NCBI GenBank assembly: GCA_001839685.1
Contig: MLAK01000630.1
Location: 1 to 34,414, forward strand
Origin: Tritrichomonas foetus
Taxonomy: Eukaryota > Parabasalia > Tritrichomonadida > Tritrichomonadidae
Direction: 5' to 3'
Length of the DNA stretch: 34,414 nt
Shown here: positions 9,856-18,464 of the stretch, one piece after another
How positions within the stretch are numbered: the first letter of the stretch is position 1
Layout: each line of letters opens with the position of its first letter
Program-made: the position numbers and the translations under genes
Notes under the pieces: model-generated
What the model saw: the letters and a program-made list of their open reading frames with translations, nothing else
What the model was told of the DNA's origin: nothing
The model's database searches: none

Positions 9856-10247
9856 ATGTCTAAAAGTTTACGCTTTAACAATTGTCTTTCACATATTCCT
9901 TCTTTAGATCCAATAAAGATTGAAATAAATCCATTCCGTATTTTTTATATTTTTAATTCATAGCAATAGTTTTAAAAGAGCCATGCCGTTTTAGTATTTC
10001 CGCAAGACAATCAAAAGATATCACGAATCCATACTTTGAAATGATTATTACACGTTCAGGTCCAAATTCAAATGTTGTGTATAGAAGACGTACTAGTTTT
10101 TGTGTAGACACACAAATTGAGTGTACTGCAAATGATGATATCTATAATTTCTCCCAAACACTACTTTTCCCCAATTCTATTAAACCCGGTTCTTATAAAA
10201 TCATTATTATGACATATAATAATGATAGTAGTATTATTGGAGTGTAG
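9856..10247 (+). pseudogene. frameshifted unknown coding relic
   Basis: An ATG at 9856 opens 35 codons (SLRFNNCLSHIPSLDPIKIE) ending at TAG 9961-9963. A second frame, open from 9957 after a TAA, continues with protein-like sequence (EPCRFSISARQSKDITNPYF, SIKPGSYKIIIMTY) to the TAG at 10248. The two frames abut, which suggests one decayed gene with a frameshift near 9957. The downstream half could alternatively be a 68-residue protein from the ATG at 10041. I recognise no family. Confidence 0.35.
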
Positions 10248-10345
10248 ATCTTCCAATTAAAATCACTAATAATGTCTAGCTATCAATCTACTCATTGTCA
10301 AATTAAATTTTATAGCGTTCGAGGCTTGTTATCATGAAATCAATT

Positions 10346-10690
10346 TTATGAACTATATATATAGTATGACATTAATATTTTCCTCAATGAAAATCCATGT
10401 AGTGTAAGTACATTGCATTTTTGTCTATGAAGATCATCAAATTTAGGCCAATCATATTTGCACGACGCGACTTTTTCATAATTATAGAAAAAGTTACCCA
10501 AATATGAGATGTGAATTAAAAAATATCTTTGGCGCCAGTTCTTCATAAAATTATTCCGCTTTGTTTTCTGCATGCTTCTTGACTTTATGAAATAAGTTAT
10601 GGCCTTCATCCACAAAGCATACAAAGAACTTTCCAAGAAGGAGCTTTCAATAAACTGATAAGTAAAAGTTCAGAAATTACCAGTTGCATT
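10346..10690 (-). pseudogene. minus-strand coding relic in several frames
   Basis: From an ATG at 10609 the minus strand can encode 87 residues (NWRQRYFLIHISYLGNFFYN) ending at about 10346. A second frame over the upstream part reads FVCFVDEGHNLFHKVKKHAE, then a stop, then FYEELAPKIFFNSHLIFG, and looks at least as protein-like. This pattern fits a decayed gene rather than a real short protein. No family recognised. It contains one of the two 21-bp inverted repeats (10456-10476). Confidence 0.35.
10456..10476 (+). repeat. left copy of 21-bp inverted repeat pair
   Basis: The + strand here (core GCACGACGCGAC, then TTTTT) is the reverse complement of 12741-12761 with one mismatch in 21 bp. The GC-rich core makes a chance match in this AT-rich DNA unlikely. 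The two copies face each other about 2.3 kb apart. Confidence 0.6.
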
Positions 10691-10828
10691 TGATTTATTC
10701 ACTCATTTCTCATACCCTCATTCGTTTGACATGACTCTTACTTATCAAATGGACATAAAGTATTGTCATGAAATGGTGAAATAGGATTGTAAACGAATTC
10801 ATATAAAATTACAGATTTTTACACGTAA

Positions 10829-11239
10829 TAAATGATATTAGACATGTTGTAAATGAGTTAATAACATCATAAATGATTTAGTAACAATGTTAAATGATTT
10901 AAATATAGTATAAATGATTTAGTAACAGTATGAATGAGTTAATAACATCATTAATGAGTTAATAACTATGTTAAATGATTTTGTAACATAATAAATGATT
11001 AAATAATAATGTCAAATGATTTCATAACATGTAAATAAAGTTATAAGAGTATAAATGATTTAATAACATTATTCATAAGTTGATAACATTATAAATGATT
11101 TGGTAACAGTATAAATAAATTAATAGCAATGATAAATGAATTATTTACATAATAAATGGTTTACAAACTATATAAATAAAGTAGTAACAGTATAAATGGA
11201 TACATTACATGAATAAAATATGATAATGGTAGAAATCAA
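10829..11239 (+). repeat. degenerate 20-bp tandem repeat (minisatellite), about 20 units
   Basis: About twenty consecutive units of 19-21 bp align end to end, with consensus TAAATGATTTAATAACATTA. The best-kept parts are TAAATGA at the start and TAACA near the end. Units drift both in sequence and by 1 bp in length, so the array is old. There are no spacers between units and no open reading frame through it. It sits in the middle of the gene-poor tract. Confidence 0.75.
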
Positions 11240-12740
11240 GATGAAATAATGATATGGAGTGTAAAAAAGAGAAATGTTGAAACAGAAAATATCACTTATT
11301 ATTATATGAATAACTTGTGTTGCAGACATTCCCAAAGATGTTCAACATATCAGTATTGTTANCATGATGTATAGTTTATGATACAACATGTATTGCATGT
11401 TAACATTCGTGCCGTGTGATTTTCATTTTTGTAATTAAAATACTAGCAAATATACTTTATATCCCCGTTGTTGACAAACCACCTTCTTTTTATTCAATTT
11501 CACAAAATTTATACTAGCGAGCAAAATATTAAAAAAATGCCATTATGATACCTCTCTTTCCTTAGAATCCAACAAAGGTATACACGCGGATAGTTAATTG
11601 TACGAAAAACACTATTATTGACGCATCTGCTCAAAATCAAATAACCATATTTCGAAACCCGAATTCTTAAGTGGTACCCATTATTATTATTATGTCATTT
11701 CCAAATTATTCGCGAATCGATGGAAATTAAACAATATGATCCTGAAGTGATAATTGCGAACTCACATTGCAGATTTCTTCATATTAGCTTATATGCTTGA
11801 ATTATCATCAAAAGCATGAAATATGATTTCAGGATTTCTCAAAAAAGTAAAAAATTTTCCTGCCCATTGTGGGGTCTTTCACCTTATCAATTGGAATACT
11901 ATCTTTAAATATTCTTAATGTTTATTATCACCATCAGGAAAAGATTTTTTAATTGGTGGTTTTCGAGATAAAGCTATATTTCATTTTTCTTTTTAATTTT
12001 TATGTAAAATATTGAATTGATTGTGAAAAGATGCTTCAATTTCTGAATAATGGTGAAATTTAAGCACTGGAGATTTAGATTCCATTCTCGAATCAAACCT
12101 CGGGAATATGTCTTGAAAAACAATATTATTGGATTTATCACGAAAAAAATATTATTGATCAAGATAATTTTTTAATGATGATATCATTTATTTGATTTCT
12201 TACCAAAAACTGTTCCATTGGTATTTTGTGATGATAACCATTTTAGATACAGTCGAATTTCAGATTATATGATTAATAATTACATCACCAAATTTAGAAT
12301 TATTTCCTCTTTTTTAATTTTTTGGAAATTTCAATATTATTGTTATTTTTTCATTTGATAAGATGCGAAAATTTTCAGAAATTATATTGCATTAGAGAAA
12401 TAAAGTCATTATGATTTACATTTTTTTTATTAATTTGTTCTCAATTTTTGAAATAAAAATATTATATCTTCAAAATTTCTTCATATCAATATTTTTGTAA
12501 TATCTGCTCTTATTATAAATAATTTCTAAATTTACCCAATAAAATATATGATTTATATCTTTATTATCAATTATTCCTATTAAACATTAAATTATATTCC
12601 CCCAATTTGGCTAAAGACCCAACCGCTTCTGCTTGTTAACCTTTAATCCAACACTATTTGTTACCTACTTTTTCTGAGATGCCTCTCATGACTTTTTCAG
12701 TACTTAAGTTGGATATTCAATTTTTTGTGTTGTGTCATTC
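11240..12740. other. gene-free AT-rich tract, possible short relic
   Basis: No gene is supported. One plus-strand frame around 11697-11800 reads IIRESMEIKQYDPEVIIANS followed by HCRFLHISLYA and a stop, which looks like a coding relic. An ambiguous base is present at 11362. The part from about 12170 to 12600 is extremely AT-rich. ACTTTTTCAG occurs at 12691-12700, shared with the 9732 hairpin. Confidence 0.4.
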
Positions 12741-12761
12741 AAAAAGTCGCGCCGTGCAAAT
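12741..12761 (-). repeat. right copy of 21-bp inverted repeat pair
   Basis: AAAAAGTCGCGCCGTGC (then AAAT) matches the complement of 10456-10476 with one mismatch (T/C in the core). It lies 152 nt before the start codon of the LRR gene, so it could be a promoter element for that gene as well as an element end. Confidence 0.6.
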
Positions 12762-12905
12762 TCGAAGCGCCTCAAATTTATAAATCGCCTTTGTTTGAAA
12801 ATGGATTGTTATGAAAAAGTGGGGGAAAAAAATAAAAAAATTCTATTTATTAACCAAATAAACATTGAATCTTTTTTTTTCGAGCGTTTAGCTTTTAAAA
12901 ATTTC

Positions 12906-12912
12906 TCACTTT
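12906..12912 (+). promoter_or_regulatory. initiator-like TCACTTT directly before the LRR ATG
   Basis: TCACTTT abuts the ATG at 12913. In trichomonads the core promoter is an initiator of form TCA(+1)YTWY lying very close to the ATG. If the A at 12908 is +1, the leader is 5 nt. Motif match only. Confidence 0.5.
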
Positions 12913-14659
12913 ATGGAGACAGAATCTCGCAAAACACGAAAAGTAACAAAACATACACGTTTTCAAACATTTGTTAACAAATCACTCAGAACTATCCCAG
13001 TTTTAAAATCTTATCCTCCAATTATCAGTCTCGATATATCTAATAATCCGATTAAAAGCTTCGAAGGACTTGCTTCCTTACCAGCACTTCGTGTCCTCCG
13101 AGCAGATCACACAAAAATTTTGTCGTTTAAAGGTGCTTTGTCATTACCAGCATTACAAAATTTGAGTTTGATTTCCACTCCAATTTCTAAGTACAAACAC
13201 TTCAAACTCATGGCTTTAATTGCTTTTGGAAATTCGATTACTATTCTGAATGGTCAATGCGTGTCTGATACAGCTCATAATCAAGCAAGTAAATATGAAA
13301 ATTACTTTTTAAATTATCTTCTTGATGATTATTTAATTACAAATACCAATCCCAAAGAAATTTGGAAACCAGGTTCAACAAATACTCTTCGACTCGATCT
13401 TGAACCAAATATTGCTCGTGAAATGGAGCGTGAAATGGAAGAAAATTTCTTACGTATCCAACAAATGAAGCTTGCCAAAATGAAAATTTTGAATGGTGAA
13501 AATCCAGCGGACGTACTAAATCAAACAGAAGCTACTGCCAATTTATATGATGATGAAGGCAATGATGAACAACAATTGGATACACCTCAAGTGGCTGAAG
13601 AAAATCAAATTTATATTAATGAAGAAGAAGATATTCAACAAGAAATTACACCAGTTGAAGAAGAAGAAGAGGTTCAACAAGAAATTACACCAGCTGAAGA
13701 AGAAGAAGAGATTACACAAGAAGTTCCAGTAGAAGAAGATGCTTCAGTCGAAGAAGTTCCACCAGCTGAAGAAGCTGCATCTACTGAAGAAGCTGCATCG
13801 ACTGAGGAAGCTACTCCAGTTGAAGAAGTTACTCCAGCCGAAGAAGCACCATCAGCAGAAGAAGCTGCACCAACTGAAGAAGCTACTCCAGTTGAAGAAG
13901 TTACTCCAGCCGAAGAAGCACCATCAGCAGAAGAAGCTGCTCCAGTCGAAGAAGNNNNNNNNNNNNNNNNNNNNNNNNNNNNNNNNNNNNNNNNNNNNNN
14001 NNNNNNNNNNNNNNNNNNNNNNNNNNNNNNNNNNNNNNNNNNNNNNNNNNNNNNNNNNNNNNNNNNNNNNNNNNNNNNNNNNNNNNNNNNNNNNNNNNNN
14101 NNNNNNNNNNNNNNNNNNNNNNNNNNNNNNNNNNNNNNNNNNNNNNNNNNNNNNNNNNNNNNNNNNNNNNNNNNNNNNNNNNNNNNNNNNNNNNNNNNNN
14201 NNNNNNNNNNNNNNNNNNNNNNNNNNNNNNNNNNNNNNNNNNNNNNNNNNNNNNNNTGAAGAAGCTACTCCAGTTGAAGAAGCCGCACCAACTGAAGAAG
14301 CTGCTCCGGCAGAAGAAGCTGCATCAACTGAAGAAGCTGCACCAACTGAAGAAGCTGCTCCAGTCGAAGAAGCTACTCCAGTTGAAGAAGCCGCACCAAC
14401 TGAAGAAGCTGCTCCAGCCGAAGAAGCACCATCAGCAGAAGAAGCTGCTCCAGTCGAAGAAGCCGCACCAACTGAAGAAGCTGCTCCAGCAGAAGAAGCT
14501 GCGCCAACTGAAGAAGTTTCACCAGTCGAGGAAGCACCATCAGCGGAAGAGGCTGCACCAGCAGAGGATGCCTCACCAGTTGAGGAAATACCTCCTGGTA
14601 AAGGAGCTGATGATGCACAAGATGCGGAGCTAATGGATCTAATTGAAAATATTGAATAA
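12913..14659 (+). CDS. leucine-rich-repeat protein with acidic EEAxP tail (contains assembly gap)
   Basis: The ATG at 12913 starts a basic N-terminus (ETESRKTRKVTKHTRFQTF), then SDS22-type leucine-rich repeats (about residues 25-120: IISLDISNNPIKSFEGLASL, LRVLRADHTKILSF, LQNLSLISTPI), a linker with a charged helix (REMEREMEENFLRIQQMKLA), and from about residue 236 an extremely acidic tail of five-residue units EE-A/V-x-x (EEAAPTEEATPVEEVTPAEE). The repeat is also a 15-nt DNA repeat. A run of N (13955-14256) interrupts it. The tail resumes after the gap and ends AELMDLIENIE at 14659. As written the frames differ by one across the gap (302 N, where 1 modulo 3 is needed), so the gap length is probably only an estimate and the protein continuous. 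LRR parts usually bind proteins; the tail's role is unknown. No signal peptide or membrane segment is seen. Confidence 0.8.
13955..14256. other. assembly gap (302 N)
   Basis: The Ns lie wholly inside the 15-nt EEAxP-coding repeat, the usual place for an assembler to fail. Both flanks encode the same pentapeptide repeat. The real length is unknown, and frame continuity needs a length of 1 modulo 3. Confidence 0.95.
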
Positions 14660-14728
14660 TTTCGAATGTAAAGCATGAATTGCATATAAGAACATGAATA
14701 TTTTATGTTTCATATTTTGTCCATTATA

Positions 14729-15036
14729 TTATTTGATTATTTGTAATTCATACTTCATCAAAATGTTATTACATCCATTTGAAAGAGCAGAATAATCTGC
14801 TTGAGCCAAAGAAAGTCTAAAATCAAGTTGAACATTTTTAACGTCAGCGTGATATGAATTAAATGTTACTTATCTTTAATGAGCATGCACAGATATTCAG
14901 AGTAATCACAATAAAATATACAAACATTTGGAAGTGTCGATGATTCTTCAGTTGGAATATTTGTTCCAATTATTGTTATTTGAATTTCTTACATTGGAAG
15001 TTTCACCCGATAAAAATGTAATGAAATGGAATTCAT
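14729..15036 (-). pseudogene. decayed unknown gene fragment
   Basis: Reading the minus strand from the ATG at 15036: NSISLHFYRVKLPM, a TAA at 14990-14988, then in the same frame EIQITIIGTNIPTEESSTLP and NVCIFYCDYSEYLCMLIKDK to a TAA at 14868-14866. After a frame change, YHADVKNVQLDFRLSLAQAD and YSALSNGCNNILMKYELQII follow to a TAA at 14731-14729. All three blocks have normal protein composition, so this is best read as one gene inactivated by a stop and a frameshift. I do not recognise the family. A PTEESS-ending inverted repeat (TTGGAA/TTCCAA, 14951-14968) lies within it. Confidence 0.45.
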
Positions 15037-15109
15037 CAATATAAATATAATGTTTTATTGTTATTATATCTGTGTCAAATAATGGATCGAAGAAAAAGCG
15101 AGTGATGGA

Positions 15110-15140
15110 TTTAAAAAAAAAAATGTTTTTTTTTTTTAAA
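15110..15140. repeat. oligo-A/oligo-T hairpin
   Basis: TTT followed by 11 A (15110-15123), the bases TG, then 12 T followed by AAA (15126-15140) form a nearly perfect self-complementary stretch. It could exclude nucleosomes or be prone to length change; no function is shown. Confidence 0.6.
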
Positions 15141-15149
15141 CAACTACAT

Positions 15150-15180
15150 ACTCTTACCTTTAGAGTCTAAAGTTAAGAGT
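15150..15180. repeat. 31-bp inverted repeat upstream of bZIP gene
   Basis: ACTCTTACCTTTAGA (15150-15164), one centre base, then TCTAAAGTTAAGAGT (15166-15180): arms of 15 bp with a single mismatch. AGAGTCTAAAG is then repeated once more directly (15176-15186). The inner part CTTTAGA/TCTAAAG recurs inverted at 16076-16094, on the other side of the bZIP gene. Confidence 0.6.
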
Positions 15181-15410
15181 CTAAAGCTTTCAGAAAGCAA
15201 AAATTCGAAGTATTAAAAGTCAGAAGGAGGAAAATCATTGGATAGTAAAAATGAATTTGAGAAGCAATGTATTCAAATATTTGTGTTTTTTACGATCATT
15301 TTTCATCTTTTCGCATTGGAAATAGTTGAATGTGATTTTTACATCATATACAATTATTTCTATGATATTATTGAATTTTGTAGATTGGGATCATATTATT
15401 TAAATTCGCA

Positions 15411-15417
15411 TCATATT
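15411..15417 (+). promoter_or_regulatory. initiator-like TCATATT before bZIP ATG
   Basis: TCATATT resembles the trichomonad initiator and would give a 20-nt leader (A at 15413 as +1) to the ATG at 15433. Motif match only. Confidence 0.35.
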
Positions 15418-15432
15418 ACGCGTCTCCAAAAA

Positions 15433-15759
15433 ATGAACCAAAAAGATGAGCATAGAGTACAAACTGACTTGATTTTCCCTGACTACATGTGGAACGATAT
15501 CACCATGAACGAGTGCTTGGATGTCCACCCGATCGGACCCAATAATAATTCCACAAAGATTAAAAATCGGCTCGCTGCGAAGCGTTGTCGAGAGAAAAAA
15601 GATCAGATGCTTCTACAACTCGAAATGTCCAATGATATTTTAAGGCAGGAAGCTTTGAGGCTTTCCAGACAGGCAATGACCCTTCAAATTGAAAATAGAT
15701 ACTTAGAAGACGATCTGAAATTTTTTCAGAAATTTATGGCTGTTTTAATCAAGAAATAA
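15433..15759 (+). CDS. compact bZIP transcription factor
   Basis: A 108-residue protein from the ATG at 15433. The upstream frame has no other ATG. The basic region holds the diagnostic N-x2-AA-x2-CR signature, NRLAAKRCR at residues 45-53. It is followed, with exactly nine residues between Arg53 and the first leucine, by a perfect five-heptad zipper: Leu63, Leu70, Leu77, Leu84, Leu91. The protein ends FQKFMAVLIKK. The N-terminal 40 residues (LIFPDYMWNDITMNECLDV) are acidic and aromatic and could be a small activation region. Family knowledge: bZIPs dimerise through the zipper and bind short palindromic DNA sites in the nucleus. Almost nothing besides the DNA-binding domain is present. The stop TAA is followed by A (TAAA), compatible with the trichomonad 3'-end signal. 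Inverted CTTTAGA/TCTAAAG sites flank the gene, but there is no evidence that it binds them. Confidence 0.9.
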   Translation: MNQKDEHRVQTDLIFPDYMWNDITMNECLDVHPIGPNNNSTKIKNRLAAKRCREKKDQMLLQLEMSNDILRQEALRLSRQAMTLQIENRYLEDDLKFFQKFMAVLIKK

Positions 15760-16252
15760 ATGTATAATAACTACAATATGAACCCAATAAAAAAATTATT
15801 CGAATAATTAATATTCTACTTTATTTTTTTCTGGTTTTTCATTAGATAAATGATATAGAATTAGATTTTCTCACTTTTATCTTTCCGAAACGTAACATGT
15901 TGAATTCGAGTATGAAATGTTCCAATAAATTTTTTTGAACAATGAAAGAAAACAGCCCATCTCTTCATTTTTGTAGTATATTTTTTACTTTGTGTTGTAT
16001 ATTCATAAGAATATTGCCTTTTTCATTTTCTATAAATTTGTGTTCTGAAAACGCAATCACATTTTGTTCTTTTAATCTAAAGTACTCCTTTAGACAACAA
16101 CTTTTCAGGACTTACTAGAATTTACTAAAGAGAAAATATTTAATTTAAAGAAAAAAGAAAAGCAAGGCGATAAAATCAACAAATTTATATATTTCCCAAA
16201 ATTTATAATATTATAATATTTACTCAATAGAATAATCGAATAGCTTCATTCT
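15760..16252. other. convergent 3' intergenic region
   Basis: Between bZIP (+) and the ankyrin gene (-). No gene seen. A perfect 16-bp palindrome AATTATTCGAATAATT lies at 15794-15809, 35 nt after the bZIP stop, and TCTAAAG-tactc-CTTTAGA at 16076-16094. Confidence 0.5.
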
Positions 16253-17591
16253 CTATATTTTGCAGCCTTTTGCGATATGTGCACAAAAATCTTCATGGCA
16301 GAAGCAGTGGCCACACACAGGACAGATGTTAAGACCTGGTTTTCCGTTGCAAGCGAAACAAACACTTGGCTGCATCATTCCAGGATTGTTGCTGAATTTT
16401 GGCAAAATCTGGCTCAAAACTTGTTCAAGTTCAACAACACGTTTCTGAAGTTGTGAGAATTCATCTCTTTGAATAAGAACCTTCCTTCCATCAAATTGTT
16501 GTTGTTGTGGTATAAATCCACCAACAAATCCAGGTGGCTGCGGAGGCATTCCAACACTCATGCCCATACCCATAGGCATTGGCATTCCAATACCCATATT
16601 CATATTCATATTTACACCAGAGTTCATGTTAGCATTTGGCATCTGTATATTCATATTATTCACATTTTCATTAGGATTTACACTTGTATTATTATTTTGA
16701 TTTTGATGATTTTGTGAATGATTAGAATAATTATTTGTGTTGTTTGTTTGCGTTTGTGTAGGTTTCTTTTGTTGTTGGTTTTGCTGTTGCTGTTGTGACT
16801 GTGCTGGTTTAGAAGTAGTGATTTGGTTTGGATGTGGGACAACCTCTAAAGGTTCATTTTTGAAGATGGTCACTTTTCTCCCTCCAACTTTCCTTTTCGG
16901 TAATGATGCAAGTTTTTGCCTGTTTGATGGATTGTCAATCTGCGCGAGAATCTGCATGTATCGCAAAGATTTTGCAAGTTGAATTGGTGTCTGCTTGTTT
17001 TTATTCATTGCTTCGATTGAATATCCATAACTAAGCAAAAATTCCGCATGTATGATTTTGTTTTCACGAACGGCAAAATGAAGAGCAGTATCGCCATTAA
17101 AAAGTGTACCTTTGTTCGGGCCATGTTCAAGAATTTTCAACAAAACATCATGTCCTGAAAATCTGATGGCAATAAAAACAGGTGGCATATGAAAAATTAG
17201 AAAAAACGCCAAAAGAATCTACTAAATTTGGATCTGCGCCATTATCAAGAAGTAAATCTACAATGGATGCTTGATTTTCATGAATTGCAATATGAAGAGC
17301 ATTACCAAAAGTAAAAATAAAACGTTACAATAAATTAATAAATAAAACATCGTAAAAATAAAATTAAAAAACATTAAGTGCGTTTGGATCAGCTTGCCAT
17401 TTTAGAAGATATTCAACAACTTTTTCTTGATGATATGCAGCGGCTAATTGTAACATCGATGGATTGGTGAGCGAGTTCATTTTTGTGTCGAAATTTCCAG
17501 AAATATGACCTTTTATTGTCTTTTGTAAATTTTTTAGTTGCGAAATTCCATCAATATTCCCTGTTTGGATGAGTTTTGATATTGATGACAT
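16253..17591 (-). CDS. ankyrin-repeat protein with Cys/His-rich C-terminus, interrupted by two T-rich inserts
   Basis: Three minus-strand coding blocks form one ankyrin protein. Block 1 (17591-17373, ATG start, 73 codons) ends VVEYLLKWQADPNALN. Block 2 (about 17309-17208) reads FGNALHIAIHENQASIVDLL, then DNGADPNLVDSFG. Block 3 (17188-16253) resumes MPPVFIAIRFSGHDVLLKIL and continues with two further repeats, an Asn/Gln-rich stretch, a Met/Pro/Gly-rich stretch (NMNMGIGMPMPMGMGMSVGM), a short coiled coil (QLQKRVVELEQVLSQIL) and a terminal CFACNGKPGLNICPVCGHCF, then CHEDFC...HIAKGC: nine Cys and several His, likely zinc-binding. Blocks 1 and 2 share a frame but two TAA codons lie between; blocks 2 and 3 are out of frame. 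Removing 17207-17189 restores an exact 33-residue ankyrin period. Either introns without a usual 3' AG, or a damaged gene. Ankyrins bind proteins; the partner is unknown. Confidence 0.7.
17189..17207 (-). other. 19-nt T-rich insert between ankyrin blocks 2 and 3
   Basis: On the minus strand it reads GTTTTTTCTAATTTTTCAT. It starts with GT at a codon boundary after ...DSFG, contains a branch-point-like CTAAT, and its removal joins DSFG to MPPVF with the correct ankyrin spacing. It does not end in AG. A single-base sequencing error with a six-residue loop insert is the alternative. Confidence 0.45.
17310..17372 (-). other. about 60-nt T-rich insert between ankyrin blocks 1 and 2
   Basis: On the minus strand it begins GTTTTTTAATTTTATTTTTA immediately after the codon for Asn73 and carries two in-frame TAA codons. 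Like the 19-nt insert it opens with GTTTTTT followed by TAAT(T). There is no AG dinucleotide anywhere in it, so a standard GT-AG intron is excluded. The exact right edge (17310-17316) cannot be fixed, because the ankyrin loop length allows several choices. Confidence 0.45.
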
Positions 17592-18464
17592 TTTTACTTG
17601 GCGAATTTATTATTTGATTATTTTGAATGAAAGTCGAAACGGCATAATTTTTTTCTTGACTTTTTTACATCAAAATTCAGAATTTTTTCTTTCTGATTTG
17701 GATAACTTATTAGATCGAATAAGTCTTTCTTTGCTTTTTCTGAAAAAGAAAGAAAAAGAAATGGCATGATTACATGATCAAATTTGGATAACTTATTAGA
17801 TGGAATTACTACGCATAGATGAATACATATTCGGGAATTAATTTCTCCCATCAAAGAAAAATTGTAAAAGTAACTATGTTATTGTCAATAGTGATTTTGC
17901 GAGATATTATTTGGCTCGATTATGATATTTAGAGCCAAGCTTTGCCATTTAATTGAGTTATTCAAACATATTTTTTATGCCTAAACCCTTTCTTCACCAT
18001 CATTCAATAAAGCATACCTAATCTACTATATTCTCTTCATTCTCAAAAAAAAAAAAATAAAATTATGCGAGCAGAAGATTCTTCATTGATCATCCAATTT
18101 TAGTTTATTATTAGAATTTCATGATCGAATTGCTTAAAGTGAATCCTATATCTTTTTCTAGAATGGCTATATACGAATAATATGATCTTGAAATGGTTTA
18201 AGGGTTGTTCTTGATATTCATCAAGTTAGATAACTTTGTGGCCAAAACACAAGCATATTTGATATGAAATCTTTTAACCCACAACTTTCGTTTTTCAAAA
18301 TCATTTTGGACATAAGTGCAAACCATACGTGTTACAACCATGCATCACTATTATGGTCAATTATAGAGTCATTATTATTAATAAATTATTGTCAGAACGG
18401 ACATCTAAAAAGAGGGGAATATGTTATTTAATCAAAAAATACACGCATTTATTCAAATAAAAGA
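17592..18464. other. intergenic, no gene seen
   Basis: Between the ankyrin gene start and the 3' end of the Snu23-like gene, both on -. A 20-bp exact direct repeat, ATTTGGATAACTTATTAGAT, occurs at 17696-17715 and 17782-17801. A TCATTCAAAA sequence on the minus strand (17621-17630) could serve as the ankyrin gene initiator. The rest is AT-rich with a 12-A run near 18048. Confidence 0.5.

Larger units (their letters stand above)
9620..10828. other. gene-poor intergenic tract with relics
   Basis: First part of the 3.3 kb between two divergent genes, BEACH (-) and LRR (+). It contains a 61-nt hairpin, a frameshifted plus-strand relic and a minus-strand relic, each listed separately. The remainder shows no supported gene. 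Confidence 0.5.
14660..15432. other. intergenic region with relic and inverted repeats
   Basis: 773 nt between the LRR gene and the bZIP gene, both on +. It holds a minus-strand relic (14729-15036), an A/T hairpin (15110-15140) and a 31-bp inverted repeat (15150-15180), listed separately. An upstream frame open from the TTG at 15238 to the bZIP start lacks an ATG and is hydrophobic by chance. Confidence 0.5.

Noticed and set aside
10829..11239. CRISPR-like array
   Set aside because: Units are contiguous and degenerate with no unique spacers, and the genome is eukaryotic.
12732..12977. Frame with GTG start overlapping the LRR start
   Set aside because: Non-ATG start, different frame from the LRR gene, and composition driven by A/T runs.
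13924..14685. Antisense SSAGAASS-type open frame and other frames of the LRR tail
   Set aside because: Shadow frames of the 15-nt EEAxP repeat; a period divisible by three opens all frames that lack stops.
17186..17372. Standard GT-AG introns in the ankyrin gene
   Set aside because: The first insert has no AG, and using the next AG downstream of the second would delete residues that fit the ankyrin repeat.
17618..17854. Minus-strand frame just upstream of the ankyrin gene
   Set aside because: Contains the 20-bp direct repeat and is Lys/Phe-rich; the ankyrin frame has its own ATG at 17591.
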